From Bacillus fungorum (GTDB taxonomy: Bacteria; Bacillota; Bacilli; Bacillales; Bacillaceae_G), in contig NZ_NWUW01000022.1 of NCBI RefSeq assembly GCF_002746455.1, positions 1-64,000 on the forward strand: a stretch of DNA of 64,000 nt. The letters run 5' to 3'. Positions 47,791 to 57,505 of this stretch are shown in pieces. The position numbers and the translations under genes were made by a program. How positions within the stretch are numbered: the stretch's first letter is position 1; each line of letters opens with the position of its first letter. The notes under the pieces are model-generated. The model had not been told where the DNA came from. It ran no database searches and was given only the letters and a program-made list of their open reading frames with translations.

Positions 47791-50298
47791 ATGAGTAATA
47801 TAAAAAAAAGACTGTCTTCGCTTAGTCCGAAGCAACGTGCTTTGCTGGAATTAAAATTGAAAAAGAAAAGGGAGAATGCGGGACGTACCGAACGTAAAAT
47901 CCCAAAACGGTCAGGGGAAGATCATAACCCCATGTCTTTTGCACAACGGGCATTATGGTTTGCTGATCAATTGGACTCAAGTAGTGCTGCTTATAACATT
48001 ACAATCGCGATCCGTATAAAAGGGGCGTTAAATGTGAGCGCTATGGAGCGCAGCTTTAACAAAATTATCCTGCGCCACGAAGCATTACGCACGACTTTTA
48101 AAAATGATAAGGGGAATCCTGTGCAGGAGATTTCCCCTCCGTTTCACAATCCATTGCCTGTAAAGGATTTGTCGTATCTGTCGCCAGAAGATGGTGAGCG
48201 CGCAGTACAGAGTCTACTGATGGAAGATGGGAAGCGGCCTTTTCACTTAGCGCAGGGTCCTTTGATTCGTACGACATTACTAAAGTTAGACCAAGAAGAA
48301 CATGTATTGTCTTTAGCGGTTCATCATATTGTGTTTGATGCCTGGTCAATGATGGTCTTTCTTCAAGAGTTACAACAGTTTTACACGAAATACTCACTAG
48401 AGGAAAACGTGCAGCCAAAAGAATTGTTGATTCAGTATGCGGATTATGCCGCATGGCAGCATGAGAGATTAGAGAGTGAACATATCCAGTCACAACTATC
48501 CTATTGGGAGAAAAAGTTAAAAGGTGTGCCATCTGTCATCCCATTGCCTATGAATCGTCCGCGTCCTAAAGTACAGACATTCCAAGGAAAACGTCTATAC
48601 TTTACACTGCCAGAAAAGTTGATAGAGGAGCTTCGTACTTTAAGTCGCAAAGAGGATGCTACCGTTTATATGACTCTTTTAGCAGTTTGGAAAACCTTGT
48701 TATACCGTTACACAGGACAGGAAGATATCGTTGTAGGTTCACCGGCAGCAGGACGCAACCTAGAAACAGAAAACTTAATTGGATTCTTTGTCAATACCTT
48801 GGCAATGCGTACAAATTTGTCAGGGAATCTTCATTTCCGTGAAGTGCTTAGACGGGTACGGAAAACAGCTCTGCAAGCCTATGACAATCAAGAAATTCCT
48901 TTTGAGATGATCGTAGATGCGTTGCAATTGGAGCGCAACCCTGGGTTTGCCCCTTTGTGTCAAGTTAAATTTATTTACCAGAATATACCGGGTATGGGTT
49001 TGGAATTGCCAGGGCTTGACATAGAATTTTTACAAACAGATACAGGAACAGCCAAGTTTGACCTAATGCTAGATGTAACAGAATCGCCAAAAGGTGTGGG
49101 CGGGAGAATTGAATATAGTACAGAATTATTTAACGATGAAACGATTCAGCGCATGCTGAATCACCTTATCACATTGCTTCAGAGTATTATAAGCAACCCG
49201 GAACAGCCAATCGGTGCTTTACCTATGATTACAGAAGAAGGGAAGAAGGAGAGAGCGATGAAAATAAAGAAAAAAGAAGGATTCAAAAAAAAGAATTTTT
49301 TGAAGAACAAGCCCAAAGCAGTAACGATTTCTAATGAACAATTAGTGACCTCCAGCTTTTTGGACCCATCTATCAAAATACCGCTCGTGATGCAGCCGAA
49401 TTCTCAGCATATTAATCTTACGAAGTGGGTAGTTGGTAATGAAGAAGAGATGAACAAAAAGTTGGTTGAACATGGTGGAATTCTTTTTCGTGGCTTTCAA
49501 ACGGGGTCTACTGACGAATTTGAACAGTTTACAAAAGTGATCGCACCTAATCTTCTTAATTATCATGAACGCTCAACGCCGCGTTCAGAGGTCAGTGGTA
49601 AGGTTTATACTTCTACAGAGTATCCAGCAGATCAATTTATACAGATGCATAGTGAGATGTCGTATAGCTCTAACTGGCCACAAAAAATATGGTTTTACTG
49701 TGTGAAGCCGGCAGATGAACAAGGTGAGACTCCGCTTGCTGATAATCGCAAAGTATTTGAGATTTTAGATGAAAAAATCAAAGAGAAGTTTATGGAGAAA
49801 AAAGTGATGTATGTTCGTAATTTTGGTGCCGGGTTAGATCTTACTTGGCAAAATGCCTTTCAAACCGATGATCCTGTCGAGGTCGAACAATACTGTCGCG
49901 ATGCCAACATTGAATTTGAATGGTTGGAAAATGGCCGCTTGAGAACGAAACAAGTATGTCAAGCCGTAGAAAAGCACCCTGTCACAGGGGAAATGCTGTG
50001 GTTTAACCAAGCTCATCTTTTCCATGTATCGAGCTTGCCAAAAGAAACGCGTGGATCTCTGTTGTCCGTAGTAAGCGAAGAGGAGTTACCACGCAATGCA
50101 TACTATGGTGATGGCAGCCCGATTGAAAACGAAGTCCTTGAAATGATTCGTGAAGCATATCGTCAAGCACTTATCGTTTTCCCATGGGAGGAAGGCGATG
50201 TACTCATGTTGGATAATATGTTGATTGCCCATGGGAGAAATCCATTTGTCGGTCAACGTAAAGTCGTAGTTGCCATGGCTGATCCGTACCGAAAATAG
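47791..50298 (+). CDS. Condensation domain fused to SyrP/TauD-type Fe(II)/2-oxoglutarate hydroxylase
   Basis: About 835 residues. N-terminal linker LSSLSPKQRALLELKLKKK, nearly the same as in the monooxygenase. C domain (about 45-480) with H178-H179 and HHIVFDA (Gly to Ala). Then a basic hinge and a TauD/SyrP domain (about 510-835) with iron ligands H620, E622 (MHSEMSY) and H814, and 2-oxoglutarate-binding R823. SyrP relatives hydroxylate the beta carbon of T-domain-bound Asp or related residues. The next NRPS module has an Asp code, so beta-hydroxy-Asp is the likely outcome. No A or T domain is present here. Start ATG at 47791; the GTG 3 nt upstream is an alternative. Confidence 0.88.
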   Translation: MSNIKKRLSSLSPKQRALLELKLKKKRENAGRTERKIPKRSGEDHNPMSFAQRALWFADQLDSSSAAYNITIAIRIKGALNVSAMERSFNKIILRHEALRTTFKNDKGNPVQEISPPFHNPLPVKDLSYLSPEDGERAVQSLLMEDGKRPFHLAQGPLIRTTLLKLDQEEHVLSLAVHHIVFDAWSMMVFLQELQQFYTKYSLEENVQPKELLIQYADYAAWQHERLESEHIQSQLSYWEKKLKGVPSVIPLPMNRPRPKVQTFQGKRLYFTLPEKLIEELRTLSRKEDATVYMTLLAVWKTLLYRYTGQEDIVVGSPAAGRNLETENLIGFFVNTLAMRTNLSGNLHFREVLRRVRKTALQAYDNQEIPFEMIVDALQLERNPGFAPLCQVKFIYQNIPGMGLELPGLDIEFLQTDTGTAKFDLMLDVTESPKGVGGRIEYSTELFNDETIQRMLNHLITLLQSIISNPEQPIGALPMITEEGKKERAMKIKKKEGFKKKNFLKNKPKAVTISNEQLVTSSFLDPSIKIPLVMQPNSQHINLTKWVVGNEEEMNKKLVEHGGILFRGFQTGSTDEFEQFTKVIAPNLLNYHERSTPRSEVSGKVYTSTEYPADQFIQMHSEMSYSSNWPQKIWFYCVKPADEQGETPLADNRKVFEILDEKIKEKFMEKKVMYVRNFGAGLDLTWQNAFQTDDPVEVEQYCRDANIEFEWLENGRLRTKQVCQAVEKHPVTGEMLWFNQAHLFHVSSLPKETRGSLLSVVSEEELPRNAYYGDGSPIENEVLEMIREAYRQALIVFPWEEGDVLMLDNMLIAHGRNPFVGQRKVVVAMADPYRK

Positions 50299-50349
50299 GC
50301 AGACGAGGACTATTCGATTATAAAATTATGATTAAAAGGATGAGCGAAT

Positions 50350-53300
50350 ATGAAAGATGTATGTATTAAAGGCTTTCGATTGTCTCCACAACAAGAACGC
50401 TTATGGACTTTAGGAGTGAATGGTCCATCGTTTTACTCTCAGTGTTCCCTATCGCTAACGGGGGAATTGAATTTTACCAAATTAGAACATGCGGTTCAAC
50501 AAGTCGTACAAAAGCATGAAGCACTGCGCACAACCTTTAAGCAATTACAAGGAATGGAACTACCGCTACAAATCGTGCATGAGGAAATGGTACCAGAATG
50601 GAAACAGGTAGATTTGCAAGTAGAAGCAGAAACAGATAATACGGAGAAAATCCAAGTATTATATGAGAAGGAGCAGCTTAAACCGTTTGATTTGGAAAAC
50701 GGACCATTATTTAGGCTCACGTTGATCTCACTTACAGAACAGCACAACATACTGTTGATGACGATTTCAGCGCTATGCGCTGATACGGTAAGTCTTCATA
50801 ATCTCGTAGCAGAGATTCAGGAAGCTTATATGTCGCCGGTTGATTTTGAAGAAGAGGAGCCGTTGCAATACATTCAATTTTCCGAGTGGAAAAACGATAT
50901 CTATGAGGAAGATGAAGAGGGAGGAATCGCTTTTTGGGAAAACCAGGAATGGGAACCAGCGATGCAATTAAAACTCCCGTGGAATGATTTATCCGAACTT
51001 TCTCCTAAGGTGCCTAATATTGAAAGTATCATGCTTTCATCTGATCTATCCATTCAATTTGAGGAAGTCGCAGAAAAGTGGGAACTCTCATTAGAAGACC
51101 TTTTGTTTGCGAGTTGGCACCTATTCATGTGGCATCTGACAGGGCAAAGCGAAATCACTACTGGTTATGTGTTTGATGGCAGAAAGTACGAAGAAATGGA
51201 AAAAACCATAGGCCTATTAGCTGGCACCGCGCCTGTTCGCTATACTTACATTGCCAACACGCGTATGGATGAAGTTTTACAAGAACTTGCTGAAGCGCAG
51301 TACAATGCGTATGAATGGCAGGAATACTTCTCATATGGACTAGTTCAAAGTAACGACATATATTTCTCCAGTGGATTTGAGTATAGTGAAGCTGCAGGGA
51401 TGCTTTCTTCTGAAAGTCCTCACTTTGAGCTCGAAAAACTGACAAGCTTAGTGGATTACTTTGATCTAAAGATGTCTTGTACCAAATTAGGAGAATCACT
51501 TTCACTTGATATTTATTATACGAATCCATATTGGGAAGAAGAATACGTACGCGAATTACTCCAATCTTATATTCAACTTGTTAAGTATGCTGTGGAGCAG
51601 CCTGAGACGTTAATTACAGATTTAGATATTTTGAGCAAAGAGATGAAACAGCATCTGTTAACAGGAAGCGCCACCAACCCTGCTTCTTCTCCTTTTGCTT
51701 CTGAATGCTTCCACATATTATTTGAACAGCAAGTAGAGCGCACGCCTGATGAGATAGCAGTAATCTTTGAGGAACAACAACTGACCTACCGCGAATTAAA
51801 TGAGCGTGCCAATCAGCTGGCTCACGCTCTTGTCCAACAAGGAGTAGAGGCAGAGGTCAAGGTTGGCATTTGTATGGAACGTTCTTTAGATATGATTGTT
51901 GCGCTGCTAGGTGTGTTGAAGGCTGGTGGGGCGTATGTACCGATTGATCCCGCATTACCAGCAGAACGCAAACAATTTATCTTACAAGATGCTGATATCT
52001 CAATTTATTTGACTCAAAAAGCATTAATGTCTGATTTGCCAGCAATAGAAAAAAACGTAATTTGTCTGGATAGTGATGGTGATAAACTCTCTACAGAAAG
52101 CAAGGATAACCCGAATCGTTCTGTTACGATTGATAATGCAGCCTATACGATTTATACCTCTGGTTCGACTGGAAAACCGAAAGGAGTCGTCGTAGAACAC
52201 GGACAGCTCCTAAACTATCTCAATGGGATGTACGATCGATTTGAGATTGGCTCTGCTGCAAGTTATGCCACGGTATCTACACTTGCAGCAGATTTGGGGA
52301 ATACGGTTATTTATACCTCTTTGTGTACAGGAGGCCGCTTGCATATTATTTCTCAAGAGCGTCTATTAGATCCAAAACAGCTCGCCGATTACTGTGAAAA
52401 TCATACTATTGATTGTTTGAAAATTGTCCCGTCTCATCTATCTACCCTGCTGTCTGCACCGCAATCAGCAAATCTTTTACCGAAGCGTCTGCTGGTGCTT
52501 GGAGGGGAAGCTCTTTCTTGGGATTTAGTGAGCAGAATCCAAGAACTAGCCCCTGATTGTCGCATCATAAATCACTACGGGCCAACAGAAGCGACAATAG
52601 GTGTAACGACCTATGGGTTGCATGAACGGAAGGAAAAAACTGTAGCAGCAACGGTACCAATTGGAAAACCGATTGCCAATACAAAAGTGTATATTATGAA
52701 TAGTCAATGTCAGCTTGTCCCGATTGGCGCGGCTGGAGAGCTCTACATTGGTGGGGAAAGTGTAACCAGAGGCTATCTAAACCACCCAGAGCTTACAGCA
52801 GATCGTTTTATTGAGAATCCTTTTGATAATGAACAGACTCTGTATCGTACAGGGGATATTGTACGCTATCTTCCAGATGGTAATCTTGAATTCATTGGAC
52901 GGGTGGATGACCAAGTCAAAATTCGTGGCTACCGTGTTGAGTTAGGAGAAATACAGCACGCACTAGAACAACATCCAAGCATTAAAGAAGCCCTTGTCTT
53001 AGCTCGTGACGAACACGGAGGAGACAAGTATTTGGTTGCTTATCTACTTGCTTCATCAAGTGAAGTGCCATCTCAAGAAGAGCTGTCCGAGCGATTGCAA
53101 TCCATTTTACCTGAATATTTTGTCCCTTCTGCTTTTGTCTTTTTAAATAAATTTCCGCTGACAGCCAACGGAAAGATTAATCGCCAAGCCCTTCCTGACC
53201 CTGCCAGTCAATCCGCTCGCCCAATTATTGCTCCAGAAACACCGACGCAAGAGTGGGTTGCCGAGATTTGGTATAAGGTCTTAGGAACGGCAGAAATCAG

Positions 53301-53502
53301 CATTCATGATAAGTTCTTTGAAATTGGTGGAAATTCTTTAAAGAGTGTAAATGCGCTAGCGTTACTACAAGAGAAGTATCCACATATAAAGTTGGTTGAT
53401 TTATTTGAACACAATACCATTGCTTCGCTTAGTGAATTTATTGATAAACAAGAAGGGCAAGGGGAAGCTGAGGAAAACGAAATTGAAAACTTCGAATTAT
53501 AG
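50350..53502 (+). CDS. NRPS module with atypical C domain: C*-A(Asp)-T
   Basis: 1050 residues. At 140-146 the C domain has S-A-L-C-A-D-T in place of HHxxxDG; both catalytic His are lost and only D145 remains. A domain (about 470-960) with YTSGSTGKPKG and YGPTEAT; the pocket reads D-L-T-K-V-G-H-I-G, the known Asp code. T domain S996 (FEIGGNSLKSVN), acidic tail. The inactive C domain beside an Asp hydroxylase suggests it works as an interface that recruits the hydroxylase, while the full C domain of the previous protein makes the bond. AAAGGATGAG precedes the ATG. Confidence 0.88.
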   Translation: MKDVCIKGFRLSPQQERLWTLGVNGPSFYSQCSLSLTGELNFTKLEHAVQQVVQKHEALRTTFKQLQGMELPLQIVHEEMVPEWKQVDLQVEAETDNTEKIQVLYEKEQLKPFDLENGPLFRLTLISLTEQHNILLMTISALCADTVSLHNLVAEIQEAYMSPVDFEEEEPLQYIQFSEWKNDIYEEDEEGGIAFWENQEWEPAMQLKLPWNDLSELSPKVPNIESIMLSSDLSIQFEEVAEKWELSLEDLLFASWHLFMWHLTGQSEITTGYVFDGRKYEEMEKTIGLLAGTAPVRYTYIANTRMDEVLQELAEAQYNAYEWQEYFSYGLVQSNDIYFSSGFEYSEAAGMLSSESPHFELEKLTSLVDYFDLKMSCTKLGESLSLDIYYTNPYWEEEYVRELLQSYIQLVKYAVEQPETLITDLDILSKEMKQHLLTGSATNPASSPFASECFHILFEQQVERTPDEIAVIFEEQQLTYRELNERANQLAHALVQQGVEAEVKVGICMERSLDMIVALLGVLKAGGAYVPIDPALPAERKQFILQDADISIYLTQKALMSDLPAIEKNVICLDSDGDKLSTESKDNPNRSVTIDNAAYTIYTSGSTGKPKGVVVEHGQLLNYLNGMYDRFEIGSAASYATVSTLAADLGNTVIYTSLCTGGRLHIISQERLLDPKQLADYCENHTIDCLKIVPSHLSTLLSAPQSANLLPKRLLVLGGEALSWDLVSRIQELAPDCRIINHYGPTEATIGVTTYGLHERKEKTVAATVPIGKPIANTKVYIMNSQCQLVPIGAAGELYIGGESVTRGYLNHPELTADRFIENPFDNEQTLYRTGDIVRYLPDGNLEFIGRVDDQVKIRGYRVELGEIQHALEQHPSIKEALVLARDEHGGDKYLVAYLLASSSEVPSQEELSERLQSILPEYFVPSAFVFLNKFPLTANGKINRQALPDPASQSARPIIAPETPTQEWVAEIWYKVLGTAEISIHDKFFEIGGNSLKSVNALALLQEKYPHIKLVDLFEHNTIASLSEFIDKQEGQGEAEENEIENFEL

Positions 53503-53537
53503 TAAATACAGTCAGCTTGTCGGACTAAGGGGGAATC

Positions 53538-56500
53538 ATGATGTCGAATCGCGATATTGCCGTTATAGGACTCAGCGGCATATTTCCAGACGCAAAAAAC
53601 CTAGATGAGTTTTATTATAACTTGAGCAATGGTATCGATAGCGTCAAAGAGTTATCGGTTGAAAGAAAAGAAAACTCTTCTATTGATCCGTCTATAGATT
53701 ATCAAATTGGTGGGTATCTTGATCGAATCGATGAATTTGACTACCAATTCTTTCGTTTTTCAAGAAGTGAAGCCCAAAATATGGATCCTCATCAGCGCTT
53801 GCTTTTACAATTGGTATCTAGTGCGATTGAAAACGCCGGGTATAGTTTACGAGAATTTAAGGGTAGCAGAACGGCAGTCATTTTGGGAGCACCTGGGGCT
53901 CCCAAGCCTTCTTATTATCAATTAATTACAGAATTTGATCCTACAGCTGTTCCTGGGAATCTTCATTCCGTGATTGCTGGAAGAATCTCACACTTTTTTG
54001 ATTTACATAGTCCTGCTATGGTGATTGATACGGCTTGTTCTTCCTCCTTATTAGCCATTTATGAGGGCTATAATAAATTGCTGATGGGTGAAGCAGAATG
54101 TGCGATTGTAGGCGGTATAAATCTGAATCTCGATTTTCCGCTTAAAGATCAAGGTGATGAAGTGTTTGGCGTGGAGTCTCCGGACGGAAAGTGTAAGACG
54201 TTTGATTCGTCTGCAAATGGCATTGTAGGTGGAGAAGGAGGTGGGATCATTATTCTCAAATCGCTTGAAAAAGCGATTAAGGATGGCGATTCAATACACG
54301 CTGTCATCAAAGGTGGAGCCGCAAACCAAGATGGCGGGCGTTCCACAGGAATTACAGCTCCAAGCTCAGGCGCGCAAACTGAAGTGATCACCAGAGCGTG
54401 GGAGTTGGCGGGGATCGAACCAGAAACTGTCTCTTATATTGAATCCCATGGTACAGGTACACAAATTGGGGACCCTATTGAAATTAAAGGGCTTACAGAT
54501 GCCTTTAAACGCTATACCGAGAAACGAAAATTCTGCGCTATCGGCTCTCTTAAAACGAATATTGGTCACCTTGCTGGCGCAGCGGGAATTGCTAGTTTTA
54601 TTAAAGTCGTGCTCTCCTTGAAAAATAAAAAGATTTTCCCATCACTAAACTTTCATACACCCAATCCGCATATTGACTTTGAAAATACAGCGGTATATGT
54701 CAATACAGATTTGAAAGATTGGGAAGAGCAAGGGAGAACTAGACGGGCAGGTGTCAGCTCGTTTGGTCTAAGTGGTACAAATGTACACCTTGTCTTAGAA
54801 GAAGGTCCCCTGCTAGTCAGAGAGGAAGAGCAAAAACAAGAGGATCATCTGATAACGCTTTCCGCAAAATCTGCTGCTAGTCTGCATCGGTATGGCGTGA
54901 ATTTATTAGAATATCTCCAAGGTGAGACTCCACAGCTTACAGATATTGCATATGTCCTTAACCGGGGACGCGATGACCATATGTATCGCTATGCAGTGAC
55001 AGCGGCTTATAAGCAGGAGTTGATTCAATCTTTAGAACGCGATTTCAAATCACCTGATGAGTTTCGCATGACCAAGGAAAGCAAGGTAGTCTTTATGTTT
55101 TCACATGATGTAAAGGCCGAGCAAAATCAAATCGACTTCTTGTTGAGTCATTACCCGCTTTTTAAAAAAATATATACCGAGTGCTTGAAGGTCGCTGGTG
55201 AGCAGGCCGATCACTACAATGTAAAGAAATTAATATACCAGTATTCCCTATATCAACTTTGGCGTTCGCACGGGATTTCATCCAACAAAATTATCGGTAA
55301 TGGCGTGGGGAATCTCGTGGCAAAAGTGATTTCAAAAGAAATTTCACTGCCAGATGGGATCCAATGTGCTGTAGAACTGGGCACCGTAAAGCCTTTAGGA
55401 GCAGATAAGCTCCGATTGTTAGCATCTAAACTAAGTAAAGCAGGGTACTTGCTCTATCTAGAAGTCGGTGCACAAGGTATTTTGTCAAGAGAAATGAACA
55501 AGTTGACGGCTCAACTAGCGCATTTAAGTGTATTTTCATCCTTTACTTCAAAAACGTCATTCTCTTTGTCACGGACGCTTTCTGCCATGTACGCTCAAGG
55601 GCTGAAAATTAACTGGGATAAATATTATCAATCTGCTCAGCTTCAACGTGTCGAGGTTCCAACCTACCCATTTGAAAAAATTCGTTGTTGGGTAGAAGCC
55701 CCTCGCCCATTTGAGAAGAGTATAGGTCATGCCAAAACAACTGTGAAAGATGCATATCACTGCCGGGTGACAGGCGAGAATGTATCAGCTACGGAAGAAG
55801 CTTTGGCTCGTTTGTGGGGAGAAGTATTAAAACTAGATGAAATCAGTGTGGAAGATAATTTCTTTGAACTAGGAGGAAATTCCTTAAATGGCTCGCGTGT
55901 GATGGGACGTATCAAGAAAAGCTTTGGTGTGGAGATCGCCTTTGAGGATGTGTATGAATACTCTACGTTACGAGAATTATCCAAGTATATTGATTCTCTA
56001 GAGCTAACAGTTCCTGTAGCACAACAAGAGTTAGCTTCGGCAACAGACCTTAATGAAATCATCCCGATGAAAGATGGTGAAGAAGCTTCTCTCTCCTTTG
56101 CCCAACAGAGTTTATGGTTTTTAGACCAGTTGGAAGAAGGGAGTGCGCTTTATAATGTTCCGTTGGCGATCCGATTAAAAGGGGAGCTCAATCAGGAAGT
56201 GTTACAAAAAAGTCTATGCGAAGTTGTCAAACGTCACGATACACTACGAAGCACATTTCCTGTAGTCAATGGTATGCCTTCGGTAGAAGTTCAGTCTGTA
56301 ACCGATTCGATTTTAACCATTCAACATTTGCAAGGCTTCTACCCAGAAGACCAGGAAGCAGAAGTTCAAAAGCGGATTGACGTAGAATCAAAGATTCCTT
56401 TCAATCTTGCAGAGGGACCGATATTCCGTGCAAGTCTGCTGGTGCTTGATGATGATGAACATGTGTTGTTGGTGACGATGCACCATATTGTATCAGATGG

Positions 56501-57467
56501 ATGGTCGATTCATGTCTTCATCCGTGAGCTTGTTACTCTTTATAACACCTTAGTGAAAGGGGAAGAAGCTGCTTTAGCTGCTCTTCCTATCCAGTACTAT
56601 GATTTTGCCAATTGGCAACGGAAATATTTACAGGGAAAACCATTAGAGAAGCTATTAAACTATTGGCAAGCCAAGCTTGATCAAGCTCCACTTTTGCTAG
56701 ATCTTCCGCTAGATTATGAACGTCCAACAGTACAGAATTTCCAAGGGGCGAGCTATTCCTTTAAAATGGAAGCGGAATTGACTGAAAAGCTTAGGAAGTT
56801 TAGTAAGCAAGAAGAGGCTACCTTGTTTATGATCCTTTTGGCAGCTTGGAAAACACTGCTCTATCGTTATTCCGGCCAAGAGGATATTGTGGTAGCTTCG
56901 CCCGTAGCGGGGCGGCAGGTAGAGACGGAAGGATTGATTGGATTGTTTATTAATACGCTGGCTTTACGTTCTGATTTATCTGGGAATCCGAGGTTCCGTG
57001 ATTTCTTAAAGAATGTTCGTCAGACAACACTTGAAGCGTTTTCCCACCAACAGCTGCCATTTTTCAAACTCTTAGATGCGCTGAAGGTGCCACGTTCTTC
57101 TAGTTATTCTCCCTTGGTACAAGTGATGTTTGATTATCATAATCACAAATCATTGACTAAAGATGTAGAGCTGTTGGGTCTTGATATGCAATTTATAAAT
57201 ACCAACACAGAGATGGCAAAGTTCGATTTATGTATGACTTTGGCAGAGGGAGATGAGGAAATCCTTGGTATCATGGAGTATAGTACTTCACTTTTTGATG
57301 AGCCAACAATAGAGCTGCTCATGAAACGCTTTTTTACACTGATCGAATATATTTTACAGCACCCTGAAACTCAGTTGCTAGATATCAAAATGGAGAAGAC
57401 AGCGGTCTCTGTCCCTGCAGGGGAGCAAATAGCTAATGATGAATTGGATGATTTTGATTTCGATTAA
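53538..57467 (+). CDS. PKS-NRPS: KS-AT(inactive)-ACP-C
   Basis: 1309 residues. KS triad C167 (DTACSSSL), H304, H344 all present. The AT region is short and degenerate: where GHSxGE is expected the protein reads G587-N-G-V-G-N592, so the nucleophilic Ser is Gly589. The ACP (S782, ELGGNSLNGS) must be loaded in trans. No KR, so the two-carbon unit should remain a beta-ketone. A C domain with intact HHIVSDG (H982-H983) ends the protein, followed by an acidic tail (ELDDFDFD). AGGGGGAAT precedes ATGATG at 53538/53541. Confidence 0.9.
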   Translation: MMSNRDIAVIGLSGIFPDAKNLDEFYYNLSNGIDSVKELSVERKENSSIDPSIDYQIGGYLDRIDEFDYQFFRFSRSEAQNMDPHQRLLLQLVSSAIENAGYSLREFKGSRTAVILGAPGAPKPSYYQLITEFDPTAVPGNLHSVIAGRISHFFDLHSPAMVIDTACSSSLLAIYEGYNKLLMGEAECAIVGGINLNLDFPLKDQGDEVFGVESPDGKCKTFDSSANGIVGGEGGGIIILKSLEKAIKDGDSIHAVIKGGAANQDGGRSTGITAPSSGAQTEVITRAWELAGIEPETVSYIESHGTGTQIGDPIEIKGLTDAFKRYTEKRKFCAIGSLKTNIGHLAGAAGIASFIKVVLSLKNKKIFPSLNFHTPNPHIDFENTAVYVNTDLKDWEEQGRTRRAGVSSFGLSGTNVHLVLEEGPLLVREEEQKQEDHLITLSAKSAASLHRYGVNLLEYLQGETPQLTDIAYVLNRGRDDHMYRYAVTAAYKQELIQSLERDFKSPDEFRMTKESKVVFMFSHDVKAEQNQIDFLLSHYPLFKKIYTECLKVAGEQADHYNVKKLIYQYSLYQLWRSHGISSNKIIGNGVGNLVAKVISKEISLPDGIQCAVELGTVKPLGADKLRLLASKLSKAGYLLYLEVGAQGILSREMNKLTAQLAHLSVFSSFTSKTSFSLSRTLSAMYAQGLKINWDKYYQSAQLQRVEVPTYPFEKIRCWVEAPRPFEKSIGHAKTTVKDAYHCRVTGENVSATEEALARLWGEVLKLDEISVEDNFFELGGNSLNGSRVMGRIKKSFGVEIAFEDVYEYSTLRELSKYIDSLELTVPVAQQELASATDLNEIIPMKDGEEASLSFAQQSLWFLDQLEEGSALYNVPLAIRLKGELNQEVLQKSLCEVVKRHDTLRSTFPVVNGMPSVEVQSVTDSILTIQHLQGFYPEDQEAEVQKRIDVESKIPFNLAEGPIFRASLLVLDDDEHVLLVTMHHIVSDGWSIHVFIRELVTLYNTLVKGEEAALAALPIQYYDFANWQRKYLQGKPLEKLLNYWQAKLDQAPLLLDLPLDYERPTVQNFQGASYSFKMEAELTEKLRKFSKQEEATLFMILLAAWKTLLYRYSGQEDIVVASPVAGRQVETEGLIGLFINTLALRSDLSGNPRFRDFLKNVRQTTLEAFSHQQLPFFKLLDALKVPRSSSYSPLVQVMFDYHNHKSLTKDVELLGLDMQFINTNTEMAKFDLCMTLAEGDEEILGIMEYSTSLFDEPTIELLMKRFFTLIEYILQHPETQLLDIKMEKTAVSVPAGEQIANDELDDFDFD

Positions 57468-57505
57468 TTCTAAGATTATTTCAGCATGAAAGGAGTTCTG
57501 TTCCT

